A stretch of DNA of 64,000 bases. It comes from Rikenellaceae bacterium (GTDB lineage: Bacteria; Bacteroidota; Bacteroidia; Bacteroidales; Rikenellaceae). The notes below the pieces were generated by a model. That model ran no database searches. It saw only the letters and a list, made by a program, of their open reading frames with translations, and was not told the DNA's origin. Shown piece after piece: positions 19,343 through 26,514 of this stretch. The stretch covers positions 310,001 to 374,000 of the forward strand of contig JAFTOX010000003.1 of assembly GCA_017463585.1 (NCBI GenBank), given 5' to 3'. The translations under genes were made by a program, and so were the position numbers. Every line of letters starts with the position of its first letter. Position 1 is the first letter of the stretch.

Positions 19343-19373
19343 CAAAGATAGCCATTTTTTCGAATCTTGCAAA
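19343..19373 (-). promoter_or_regulatory. Promoter for rho
   Basis: Minus-strand TTTG (19370-19373), 19 bases, then TATCTTTG (19343-19350); an exact consensus match. Predicted leader of about 80 bases to the rho ATG. Confidence 0.78.
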
Positions 19374-19421
19374 AATGGATATCAAAAAACGCACCAGCCC
19401 AAAATATCAACGAATATTTCA

Positions 19422-19429
19422 TATCTTTG
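19422..19429 (+). promoter_or_regulatory. Promoter -7 element abutting the LuxC-type reductase start
   Basis: TATCTTTG ends four bases before the ATG at 19434. With the element centred at -7, transcription would start at about 19433-19434, predicting a leaderless message. No -33 box at the expected position. Confidence 0.5.
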
Positions 19430-19433
19430 CACT

Positions 19434-20477
19434 ATGAACAAAGAGCAAATCATACAACTTTTCGTTTCGCTCGGAGAGCGTTTTGCGCATTTTGGCAATG
19501 ACGATCGCTCACGTCAGGCGATTGCCGATGCCATCGCTGCAAATAGCTGGTTTTCAGAGCGAGAAATTATCCACGCAATCGAGGCTATACGCACCGAGAT
19601 GCTCGATGAAAAGCGTCTACGTGCGTGGCTTGACAGCTACCCATCGCTGCCCGTGAAAACACCTTATAATATATTGGTTGTAATGGCAGGCAATATTCCA
19701 CTGGTGGGCTTCTTCGATCTGCTATGCGTCATTGCAAGTGGCAACCGTTGCTTGGTCAAACCGTCAAGCAAAGACCGCGTACTAATGCAATATGTAATTG
19801 ACTTGTTGCACGACATCGAGCCGATGGTATATGTCGAAATATTCGATGGCAAGCGCACACCCGACGCCGTGATTGCCACAGGTAGCGACAACGCCGTGCG
19901 CCATTTCCAAGCCGAATATGGTTCGTTGCCAATGTTGTTGCGAGGAAGTCGATCTTCCATTGCGATTCTGACGGGCAAGGAGTCGAACGCCGAACTACAC
20001 GCACTATGCAACGATATATATATGTATTCGGGGCTTGGCTGCCGTAATATTTCGCTGATTTTCGCACCCGAAAATTATGAGGTTGAGCAACTTGCTGCGG
20101 TTATGCGCTCATACGAAGGTCACAATGTAGGCTATTTGAACAACTATCGCCAACGACGTGCAATCGTGGCGATGAATGGGGTAGCGCACATCGATCTCGG
20201 ACACTCATTGCTGATTGAGGAGCAAGCGTTCCCGACGGCAATTTCGCAAATAAACATTGCTCGATACTCATCACTTGCGGAGGTAACAGAGTGGCTTTCG
20301 GCGCACGACGCAGAGATACAATGCGTATCGTGTAACGACACTGCATATATCAACGAGCACGTCACCACGAGCCCACCATTGCGCCGTGGAGTCCCGATTG
20401 GCACCACCCAGCACCCCTCTCTCACCGCCTATCCCGACGCCCTCGACGTGATGGAGTGGGTCGCAAATATCGGTTAA
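19434..20477 (+). CDS. LuxC-type acyl-CoA reductase
   Basis: A 347-residue member of the LuxC family (aldehyde-dehydrogenase fold), which reduces an acyl-enzyme thioester made from acyl-CoA or acyl-ACP to an aldehyde with NAD(P)H. The catalytic Cys is C203 in SGLGCRN. Cofactor-binding strands include NILVVMAGNIPLVGF (79-93) and LVKPSSKDRVLM. It is shorter than LuxC of light-emitting bacteria (~480), as is usual in Bacteroidetes. No luxAB, luxD or luxE is nearby, so bioluminescence is not implied. The physiological substrate is unknown, possibly lipid or cofactor aldehyde metabolism. Divergent from rho and apparently monocistronic; the next promoter lies at 20502-20532. The start is the only in-frame ATG upstream of conserved sequence. 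Confidence 0.85.
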   Translation: MNKEQIIQLFVSLGERFAHFGNDDRSRQAIADAIAANSWFSEREIIHAIEAIRTEMLDEKRLRAWLDSYPSLPVKTPYNILVVMAGNIPLVGFFDLLCVIASGNRCLVKPSSKDRVLMQYVIDLLHDIEPMVYVEIFDGKRTPDAVIATGSDNAVRHFQAEYGSLPMLLRGSRSSIAILTGKESNAELHALCNDIYMYSGLGCRNISLIFAPENYEVEQLAAVMRSYEGHNVGYLNNYRQRRAIVAMNGVAHIDLGHSLLIEEQAFPTAISQINIARYSSLAEVTEWLSAHDAEIQCVSCNDTAYINEHVTTSPPLRRGVPIGTTQHPSLTAYPDALDVMEWVANIG

Positions 20478-20501
20478 AATAGCCCAAGACGGTGCATACC
20501 A

Positions 20502-20532
20502 TTTGGCGAAATCGAGTTTTTCGCTATCTTTG
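20502..20532 (+). promoter_or_regulatory. Promoter for the pRiA4b-like gene and miaA
   Basis: TTTG (20502-20505), 19 bases, TATCTTTG (20525-20532). One of the cleanest consensus promoters in the window; 34 bases from the next ATG. Confidence 0.8.
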
Positions 20533-20566
20533 CAGTAAGAGAAACACGATAATTTCGAATTAAACT

Positions 20567-21073
20567 ATGTCAATGGTTTTCAAATTCAGAATGCTCAGCG
20601 ACGAAAACGATCGCTTCGTGCGCGATTACGAAGTAATGTACGATATGTCGCTGGCAGATTTCGAGGGATTTATTCGCGAAGATCTCGAATATGATCCCGC
20701 AATGACCTCATTCTTCACTGCCGACGACCGTTGGAACAAACTCCGCGAATTTACGCTCGAAGATATGGGCGATATGGGTGAGGATGCTCCCGTACCGATG
20801 GCGAGCGTTGTGCTCGGTCAGTTGATGCACCGCAATCGCGACCGACTGATCTATCAGTTCGATATGTTCGGTGATCGTGCCTACTATCTCGAATTGATTG
20901 GCGCAGGCGAGGCCAAGAGTGGAGTAGAGTACCCGCGTGTAACTCTCTCGGAGGAACCGGCACCCGATCAGTATGATCCGACGATGAGCGAGTCAGAAGG
21001 CTCGGCATTCGACGAAATGATGGGCGATTTCAGCGATTTCGAGGGCGACGATAACTACGACGATGAGTTTTAG
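20567..21073 (+). CDS. pRiA4b ORF-3-like (IS1096 TnpR-like fold) protein
   Basis: A 168-residue cytoplasmic protein resembling the plasmid pRiA4b ORF-3 family. It begins VFKFRMLSDENDRFVRDYEV, a strand pattern typical of the family, continues with a helix starting SLADFEGFI, and then has LIYQFDMFGDRAYYLELIG. The last 45 residues are strongly acidic (repeated DD, DE, DF). The family is named from mobile elements, but Bacteroidetes carry a chromosomal copy; no transposase or inverted repeats are present here. Its final 11 bases overlap the start of miaA (ATGAGTTTTAG), so the two are probably translationally coupled. Function unknown; the coupling suggests, but does not prove, a role connected with tRNA modification. 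Confidence 0.72.
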   Translation: MSMVFKFRMLSDENDRFVRDYEVMYDMSLADFEGFIREDLEYDPAMTSFFTADDRWNKLREFTLEDMGDMGEDAPVPMASVVLGQLMHRNRDRLIYQFDMFGDRAYYLELIGAGEAKSGVEYPRVTLSEEPAPDQYDPTMSESEGSAFDEMMGDFSDFEGDDNYDDEF

Positions 21074-21998
21074 TGAGCGACCATTGCTGATCGTTATCGT
21101 CGGTCCAACAGGTTCGGGCAAAACTGCGCTGAGTATTCGCTTGGCGCAGCACTACGGCGCACCTATCATCTCGACAGACGCACGACAGATTTTCCGCGGT
21201 ATGGCAATCGGCACGGCACAACCTACTGCCGAGGAATTGGCCGCGGCGACTCACTATTTCATTGCCTCTCACGACATTCACGAACAATACACCTGCGGAC
21301 GTTATGAACAGGAGGCGTTGGCAAAACTCGAAGAACTTTTTGCCGCAGGACATCGCACGGTGGTAGCCGTAGGTGGTGCAGGGCTGTACGTCAAGGCTTT
21401 ATGCGAAGGTATTGACGATATTCCGCAGGCCTCGGAGGAACTCCGCGAGCAACTGTCGCAACGTCTGCGAGAGAGAGGCGTCGAGGATCTATTCGCTGAG
21501 TTAGAACGCCTTGACCCCACTTACGCAGCCGAGGTCGATCGCCATAACCCTGCCCGTGTGCAGCGTGCTTTGGAGGTCTGTTTGGCGAGCGGACGCACCT
21601 TCTCGGAGTTTCGCACAGGCGAAAAACGCACTCGCAATTTCGATATTATCAAGATTGGCACCGAGATGGATCGCGCCGAGTTGTACGATCGTATCGACCG
21701 TCGAGTTGATATGATGATGACCGAAGGGTTGGAGGCCGAGGCTCGTGCATTGTATCCGTTCCGCCACCTCAATTCGTTGCAAACGGTAGGCTATAAAGAG
21801 ATGTTCGACTACTTCGATGGACTTTGCAGTCGGGACGAAGCAGTCGAACTTATCAAACGCAATTCGCGTCGTTATGCCAAGCGTCAATTAACTTGGTTCC
21901 GTCGCGATGAGCAGGTCATTTGGCACGATCCGCGCGACGTTGAGGGTGTGATTACTTGCATCGAGCAAGCAAAGCGGGATCTACCGCAGCGCGATTAA
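21063..21998 (+). CDS. miaA: tRNA dimethylallyltransferase
   Basis: Transfers a dimethylallyl group to N6 of A37 in tRNAs reading UNN codons. The 311 residues match the family. The P-loop is GPTGSGKTALS near the N-terminus; ISTDARQIFRGMAIGTAQPT covers the catalytic Asp and tRNA-contact motif; LYVKALCEGIDDIP and TVGYKEMFDYFDG are the downstream signatures. Its start lies inside the preceding gene (11-base overlap). Its 3' end overlaps the convergent C1 peptidase gene by 47 bases, so no terminator fits between them. ATG at 21063, conserved FSERPLLIVIVGPTGSGK follows. Confidence 0.96.
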   Translation: MSFSERPLLIVIVGPTGSGKTALSIRLAQHYGAPIISTDARQIFRGMAIGTAQPTAEELAAATHYFIASHDIHEQYTCGRYEQEALAKLEELFAAGHRTVVAVGGAGLYVKALCEGIDDIPQASEELREQLSQRLRERGVEDLFAELERLDPTYAAEVDRHNPARVQRALEVCLASGRTFSEFRTGEKRTRNFDIIKIGTEMDRAELYDRIDRRVDMMMTEGLEAEARALYPFRHLNSLQTVGYKEMFDYFDGLCSRDEAVELIKRNSRRYAKRQLTWFRRDEQVIWHDPRDVEGVITCIEQAKRDLPQRD

Positions 21999-23088
21999 CC
22001 GCGATCTCGATCACCTTACCGCGCATAAAACTCTCCGAGATGTAGCAGTAGCCATCGAAATTGCGCGAAACGCCACCCGAATCCTTCACCTTGAAATAAC
22101 GGCGACCCTGAGGATCGTACGACAGACCTACAATGTGCATAATGTGATCATCAACCGTTGTGCGATCGTCGAACCACTTCAAGCGCAGAGCCTCATCAAC
22201 GGCAATCTCCTCCGCGGGCAGAGTACCCTTCACGTAGTTCTCATCGGTCGGCAATACGCAAATACCGCCACCGTAGCTATACTCCGAAATATCCGAGCCA
22301 AGGCCAATGGTATAGCCCTTTTCCACAGCCGAATACATCACTGCAAGCAGTTCGTCCAAAGGCAGATTGATCGACTTCTCACCTAACCAATTATCGGGAA
22401 TCTCGATCGAGAACTCCTCGTAGTAGGGGTGGTGAGCAAACGAGGTCAGATAGACAAAATCATCGCCCGACAGACCCAACTTCTCGGCATAGCTCTTGGG
22501 AGTATATTCGACGCCATCAACCTCGAAAGTTTCGGGGCGCACGCCCAGATATTCGTCAAGAATCTTATCGAACTCGTCCTGCCAGCCATCGTTCTTGTAA
22601 GCCTTCTCCTCGACCATCTTCTCTGCGCAATCAACCATTGCGTTGCACAACTCACGATGATCATACTGACCGTCCGACGAATTACCCTCATAAACCGACT
22701 GAGGTACAATGCCATAACGATCAACAATGTAGAGCACATCGTGCAACTCGCCACCTTGCCAGAGGTTCATACGACCATTCAAGCGGACATACTTCACAGC
22801 CTTCTCTTTCCACGCATTGCGAGCCACCCACATCTCCGAGAGATTCAGCTCCTCGCCACCACGACGCATAACTTCGCTTTCGAGCATCGACACGCCACCG
22901 TATGCCCAACAAGTGCCCGTACGAGCTTGGTCCTTGACGGGAGTAACGGCCAACGACACCGAATCGACCATTGGATTTTCGATTTTCTGAGGTTCAGCTG
23001 CGGGCTCTTGCTCCTGCACCTTTGCAGCCTCCTGCGCGCAACCGCAACATACGGCCACGACCGCTAATTGTAAGAGTATCTTTTTCAT
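21952..23088 (-). CDS. C1-family (bleomycin hydrolase/PepC-like) cysteine peptidase lipoprotein
   Basis: A 378-residue papain-fold peptidase of the C1B group, shorter than cytosolic PepC/bleomycin hydrolase (~450). The start at 23088 gives MKKILLQLAVVAVCCGC, a probable lipoprotein signal with C17 as the lipidated residue. Catalytic C60 lies in TGTCWAYGG and His in DDHIMHIVG (H318). The usual N-S-W-G element reads KVKDSGG, so the catalytic Asn is replaced by D336 and the Trp by Gly. Activity may be reduced or altered. A seven-codon longer start at 23109 lies within the promoter and was rejected. Convergent with miaA, sharing 47 bases. Confidence 0.85.
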   Translation of the reverse strand: MKKILLQLAVVAVCCGCAQEAAKVQEQEPAAEPQKIENPMVDSVSLAVTPVKDQARTGTCWAYGGVSMLESEVMRRGGEELNLSEMWVARNAWKEKAVKYVRLNGRMNLWQGGELHDVLYIVDRYGIVPQSVYEGNSSDGQYDHRELCNAMVDCAEKMVEEKAYKNDGWQDEFDKILDEYLGVRPETFEVDGVEYTPKSYAEKLGLSGDDFVYLTSFAHHPYYEEFSIEIPDNWLGEKSINLPLDELLAVMYSAVEKGYTIGLGSDISEYSYGGGICVLPTDENYVKGTLPAEEIAVDEALRLKWFDDRTTVDDHIMHIVGLSYDPQGRRYFKVKDSGGVSRNFDGYCYISESFMRGKVIEIAVNRAAVDPALLARCK

Positions 23089-23106
23089 AATAGGATAGAA
23101 TTTTGA

Positions 23107-23137
23107 CAAATTTAAGAAAAAAACTGATGATTCCCAA
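23107..23137 (-). promoter_or_regulatory. Promoter for the C1 peptidase gene
   Basis: Minus-strand TTG (23135-23137), 20 bases, TAAATTTG (23107-23114). The promoter is embedded in the terminator of the upstream BspA-like gene. Confidence 0.65.
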
Positions 23138-23163
23138 TAGTTTGCTGGGAATCATCAGTTTTT
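23119..23163 (-). terminator. Terminator of the BspA-like lipoprotein gene
   Basis: An 18-base-pair perfect stem (AAAAACTGATGATTCCCA with its complement) and a nine-base loop, then TTTTTTTC on the minus strand. It lies 20 bases past the stop codon. Confidence 0.93.
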
Positions 23164-23183
23164 CACCAATTAAATTTCTATGA

Positions 23184-24788
23184 TTAGAAGTCGTAGCCTA
23201 CGATTTTCGAAGCGTAAGCAGACCATTTTTCATCTGCTTTATATGCCTCGACCGACTCATTCGGTACGTAAATTTTCAGTTTCGACGATGTTCCTTCAAA
23301 TGGCAAATAGTTATCCAAAGTCGGCGGAGTAGTCGGCTTACAATATACTGTTGCCAATGCCGTACAATCCGAGAACGGGCAGTTACCAAAAGTAGTTACA
23401 TTTTCGGGAATCGTCACCTCAGTCAGTTTAGTGCAATCTCTAAATGAATTATGTCCGATTTCAACAAGGCTCGACGGCAGATTCAACTTCGTAAATTGAC
23501 CTCCATCAAAGGCTATAATCCACGTCGAAGTTACACCTTCGGGAATAGTACAAGTGGTCATACCCGCCATAGCGGCTGAATAAACACGATTATTAACGAT
23601 CAAGAAACGACCGTCGCTTGTCGCAAATTTACCCTCAAAACGCTCCAAATTCTTGCAATTCGCCCACGGATTAGCTCCAAGTCCAGTTACGCTTTCAGGG
23701 ATCTTTACGCTTTTCATATTACAATACTCGAAAGCATAGGCATTAACTACCTTAACCTTATTGCCCAACACAAGATTTGTGACACCCGCATTATAAAATG
23801 CATAGCTTCCAATATGAGTAACGCTGTTAGGAATGATTACATTCTCAAAATCACAAGCTCTAAATGCGTAATTGTTAATTACGGTTATATTGTTAGTAAG
23901 GGGCGGCTCGTCAAATGCACGACAAGTATTGAAAGCCCAGCCACCAATCGAGGTGAGATATTTCGGATAGGTGATCTTCTCCAACGCTTGGCACAAGAAG
24001 AATGCAGAGTCCGACACATTTCGCACGTTGGTAAAGAATTTGAACTCGTCGAACGAAGTAATCAATTTGTTCTCCTTGAATACCGAGCCAATCTCCTTAA
24101 CCTTCTCAGCCTCAGAGTACGACAAGTAACCGTCACCATTGGCATCCCAATGCTTCACGGCGATGGCGGCAACGTTTTTATCGGCAAACGGCACCTCATC
24201 GGCTGCGAATTTGCGCAACTCGAAAGTCAGACCATTATATAATTTATAAGACGACTCTTTCTCGCCAGCCTTAACCGCACGGAAAAAGCGGATATTCTCT
24301 TTGCCATTGACGTAGCCAAGATTCTTGCTGAAACCGCCGCTTGTTGTGATAACCAAACTATCCTTCACGATTTTGGCAGTCAGCTTAGTGGTGGCAACCT
24401 TCAATCGCGCGCCACTCTTGTCGGTGATAATCTCGTTCTTGTAGCTCCAATAGTAATCACCGTTCAATTTCGACATTTGAATCGTCGGCGCACTTGTGCT
24501 CGAACCTATGTAAATTTTGATGTTTCGGCTATTAGAGAGTGCCACGTCATAGCCCACGGTTTCGCCTTTCTGATCAATCGGCTTGGCACTTGTTGTATAT
24601 GCGTATTTTGCTTTGGCCTCGAAGATTGCCTGCAACGCATCAAGATTGGAATTTAATACATTGATGTACTCGGTCGCATCAAACGATCCAAGATGATCAG
24701 GATTGTGATAGTTATCTCCATTGTCGTCATCACAACCCACAAACAGCAGCGCCGCCACTAACGAAAAACAGTAAAGTAGCCTTTTCAT
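23184..24788 (-). CDS. BspA-like leucine-rich-repeat surface lipoprotein
   Basis: A 534-residue lipoprotein with lipobox LLFVGC (C19). Residues ~35-110 form a helix plus beta segment resembling the DUF4988-type N-terminus (DALQAIFEAKAKYAY, then VGYDVALSNSRNIKIYIG); this match is tentative. An EF-hand/dockerin-like calcium loop DANGDGYLSYSE follows in mid-protein. The C-terminal half is LRR_5 (BspA/TpLRR) repeats, for example NVIIPNSVTHIGSYAF, VKIPESVTGLGANPW and VTIPENVTTFGNCPF. BspA-type proteins bind fibronectin or host cells in Tannerella (established); here a surface-adhesion role is inference. The ATG at 24788 gives the signal peptide; a frame running back to 25067 crosses the tRNA-Leu gene and is not real. 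Confidence 0.88.
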   Translation of the reverse strand: MKRLLYCFSLVAALLFVGCDDDNGDNYHNPDHLGSFDATEYINVLNSNLDALQAIFEAKAKYAYTTSAKPIDQKGETVGYDVALSNSRNIKIYIGSSTSAPTIQMSKLNGDYYWSYKNEIITDKSGARLKVATTKLTAKIVKDSLVITTSGGFSKNLGYVNGKENIRFFRAVKAGEKESSYKLYNGLTFELRKFAADEVPFADKNVAAIAVKHWDANGDGYLSYSEAEKVKEIGSVFKENKLITSFDEFKFFTNVRNVSDSAFFLCQALEKITYPKYLTSIGGWAFNTCRAFDEPPLTNNITVINNYAFRACDFENVIIPNSVTHIGSYAFYNAGVTNLVLGNKVKVVNAYAFEYCNMKSVKIPESVTGLGANPWANCKNLERFEGKFATSDGRFLIVNNRVYSAAMAGMTTCTIPEGVTSTWIIAFDGGQFTKLNLPSSLVEIGHNSFRDCTKLTEVTIPENVTTFGNCPFSDCTALATVYCKPTTPPTLDNYLPFEGTSSKLKIYVPNESVEAYKADEKWSAYASKIVGYDF

Positions 24789-24789
24789 A

Positions 24790-24805
24790 GTAAGTAAGTA
24801 AGTAA
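24790..24805. repeat. Tetranucleotide repeat (GTAA x4) abutting a start codon
   Basis: Four tandem GTAA units on the plus strand (TTAC x4 in the message) sit one base upstream of the BspA-like gene's ATG and inside its leader. Confidence 0.95.
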
Positions 24806-24849
24806 GTAAAGCGTACCATAACGAAAAAATGTTAAAATTTGACTTTTTG

Positions 24850-24857
24850 CAAACATA
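24850..24857 (-). promoter_or_regulatory. Promoter -7 element for the BspA-like gene
   Basis: TATGTTTG on the minus strand, with TTTTTGC about 20 bases upstream (around 24878-24883). Predicted leader near 58 bases, containing the TTAC repeat. Confidence 0.55.
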
Positions 24858-24949
24858 TATAATTTTTCTTACAAAAGCAAAAAAACGTTTGAAAAACAAG
24901 CAAATAATGCAATAGTTTGCATTTTCAAAATAAAATCGATACTTTTGCA

Positions 24950-24957
24950 CTCGCAAT
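24950..24957 (+). promoter_or_regulatory. Promoter -7 element for tRNA-Leu
   Basis: TACTTTTG, 16 bases before the mature tRNA 5' end. No -33 box at standard spacing. Confidence 0.6.
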
Positions 24958-24973
24958 AACGCACAATAGGGTT

Positions 24974-25062
24974 GCTCGGATGGTGGAATAGGTAGACACG
25001 CCGGACTTAAAATCCTGTGGCCAGCAACGGCCGTGCGGGTTCGATTCCCGCTCCGAGTACCA
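24974..25062 (+). tRNA. tRNA-Leu(TAA)
   Basis: An 89-base class II tRNA. The acceptor GCTCGGA pairs with TCCGAGT (terminal G-U), the discriminator is A, and the 3' CCA is encoded. The anticodon arm CCGGA-CTTAAAA-TCCTG gives anticodon TAA. A long variable arm (TGGCCAGCAACGGCCG) and GGTTCGATTCC T arm confirm it. Confidence 0.96.
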
Positions 25063-25069
25063 CACAAAC

Positions 25070-25103
25070 AAAAGGTTCGCAGTTTCTCGCCGCGAACCTT
25101 TTA
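25070..25103. terminator. Bidirectional terminator between tRNA-Leu and the LuxR-type gene
   Basis: An 11-base-pair stem AAAAGGTTCGC/GCGAACCTTTT with T runs on both strands. It ends the tRNA on the plus strand and the regulator gene on the minus strand. Confidence 0.88.
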
Positions 25104-25125
25104 TTCAAATAAGTATATTCTCTCG

Positions 25126-25740
25126 CTATTCCTCGCCACCCAATACCGAAGCCTTGATCTGGTCCAGCTCGACCAACTTGTTCACAATCGCATAGATCGT
25201 CAAGCCTGCCGGCGAGTGAATCTGCAACTTCGACGCAATATTACGGCGGTGGGTGATAACCGTATGCGTCGAGATAAATAGTTGCTCAGCTATCTGCTTA
25301 TTGGTCATTCCTTTGACAACGCAAACAATAATCTCACGTTCGCGGGCACTCAGTTGTTCACGGTCAGTAGCATCGTCCTCAATCGCCACAACTTCGAGCA
25401 GTTTCTCCTTGATCGTTTCGGCCGAATCGTACAACGAAATCGTCGCATCGTAGCCATTGGTCAAACGCTCATCTGCGAGGTTATTAAGCAAAGCCACACA
25501 ACGCAACGACGCAAATTGCTGATCGGAACGAATCTGCTGCAACGACAACACTCCGAGCAGGGCGGGATTAGCTACCAAAATTTCGGGCTCCTCATCACGC
25601 AAAGTATTGACCAAAGTTGCAAAATCGGTGATCTCGACCACTTGAATCGAGAGCGCCGACAAGCGTTTGAGCACGGCCAACAATCCGCTACGGATTATCA
25701 GCGACGGCTCGGCAACTGCTATTTTGATCGACATACTCAT
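25126..25740 (-). CDS. LuxR/NarL-type regulator with degenerate receiver domain
   Basis: A 204-residue two-domain regulator. Residues ~5-120 have the length and start (IKIAVAEPSLIIRSGL) of a response-regulator receiver. At the phosphorylation position the strand reads PEILVANPALLG, with N58 where Asp is expected, and the conserved Lys after the fifth strand is missing (ISLYD). Phosphorylation is therefore unlikely. The GerE/LuxR helix-turn-helix (130-174) is intact: LSAREREIIVCVVKGMTNKQ followed by IAEQLFISTHTVITHRRNI. Its ATG overlaps the stop of the upstream hemerythrin gene (ATGA, four bases), implying translational coupling. Likely controlled by its partner rather than a kinase; this is inference. 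No histidine kinase is nearby. Confidence 0.88.
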   Translation of the reverse strand: MSMSIKIAVAEPSLIIRSGLLAVLKRLSALSIQVVEITDFATLVNTLRDEEPEILVANPALLGVLSLQQIRSDQQFASLRCVALLNNLADERLTNGYDATISLYDSAETIKEKLLEVVAIEDDATDREQLSAREREIIVCVVKGMTNKQIAEQLFISTHTVITHRRNIASKLQIHSPAGLTIYAIVNKLVELDQIKASVLGGEE

Positions 25741-26435
25741 TGCGAAGCCTCGATTTTACGTTCCAACCGCTTGACAATTGGCACCAAAAGATTATTCTCA
25801 ACAAAATTGTGCGACGCCAAATCGCGCTCGATCGAGAATATGTCGAACAGCACACCATTCAGCTCGTTATGGTCGTCTGCGCGGTAGTATTTAATCAAGA
25901 TATTTTTCAGATCGGTCATCTTCTCCTCGACGTCATCGTGCTGACGCTCAAAGGTATCGACATCGTAATCTGAGTGTTTCTCACCAGCAAGCAACGATCG
26001 GATATAGGGTAGCAACGTGTGCTCCTCATAGTTCATATGCTTGCGCACCTCGGCCGCATACTCATCGAAAAAGCGCGTAATAACAACCGACACATCACTC
26101 CCTTCATCGAGCGCTGCGATCAACTTCGCACGGATTGCAGGCAGACGATATTCGAGATAGTAATCGTGTGAATTGTGCAGATATTGCATAAACGCCTCGA
26201 CCGAGATTTCGGAGTACTCGCTCTCGTCGAGCGGCTCCTCATCGAGCATCATATTTACCACCGCCAAGAAGGTCGCAGGATCTACACCCGCACTCGTGCA
26301 GACATCACCAATCGAGCGATCACCAAAGCCCAAAGCAATACCGAAACGGCTCATTACGAGCAGTGTGGAGTAGTTCTCGCACACCAGATCGCTCATCTTG
26401 TCCGTCTGTTTGTATTTACCTAATTTATATACCAT
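25737..26435 (-). CDS. Hemerythrin-domain protein (RIC/ScdA-like) coupled to the LuxR-type regulator
   Basis: A 232-residue cytoplasmic protein. The N-terminus (~22-62) resembles the ScdA_N/DUF542 segment of iron-cluster repair proteins, but the usual Cys pair is missing (FGIALGFGDRSIGDVC). Residues ~85-225 form a hemerythrin four-helix bundle with plausible di-iron ligands: H90 (NSHDYY), H133 and E137 (KHMNYEE), H166 (ERQHDD), H209 and E213 (SHNFVE). Relatives bind oxygen or nitric oxide or repair iron-sulfur clusters. Overlap of four bases with the regulator gene suggests a sensor-regulator pair. Own promoter at 26458-26465. Whether it senses or repairs cannot be told from sequence. Confidence 0.86.
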   Translation of the reverse strand: MVYKLGKYKQTDKMSDLVCENYSTLLVMSRFGIALGFGDRSIGDVCTSAGVDPATFLAVVNMMLDEEPLDESEYSEISVEAFMQYLHNSHDYYLEYRLPAIRAKLIAALDEGSDVSVVITRFFDEYAAEVRKHMNYEEHTLLPYIRSLLAGEKHSDYDVDTFERQHDDVEEKMTDLKNILIKYYRADDHNELNGVLFDIFSIERDLASHNFVENNLLVPIVKRLERKIEASQ

Positions 26436-26457
26436 TTGATTTCCTCTTTTGCGAGGA

Positions 26458-26465
26458 CAAATTTA
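26458..26465 (-). promoter_or_regulatory. Promoter -7 element for the hemerythrin-regulator pair
   Basis: TAAATTTG on the minus strand, 22 bases before the hemerythrin ATG. -33 box not evident. Confidence 0.5.
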
Positions 26466-26514
26466 GTGACATTTCGAACGCTGTAAAATACCGATATTTA
26501 GGTATTTTAGCCGT

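Noticed and set aside
19434..20477. Bioluminescence operon
   Set aside because: Only a LuxC-type reductase is present; luxA, luxB, luxD and luxE are absent.
20567..21073. Transposable element suggested by the pRiA4b/IS1096-like family name
   Set aside because: No transposase, terminal repeats or target duplication; the gene is locked to miaA by overlap.
24789..25067. N-terminal extension of the BspA-like protein by 93 codons
   Set aside because: The extension runs antisense through tRNA-Leu and the promoter; the lipoprotein signal starts at 24788.
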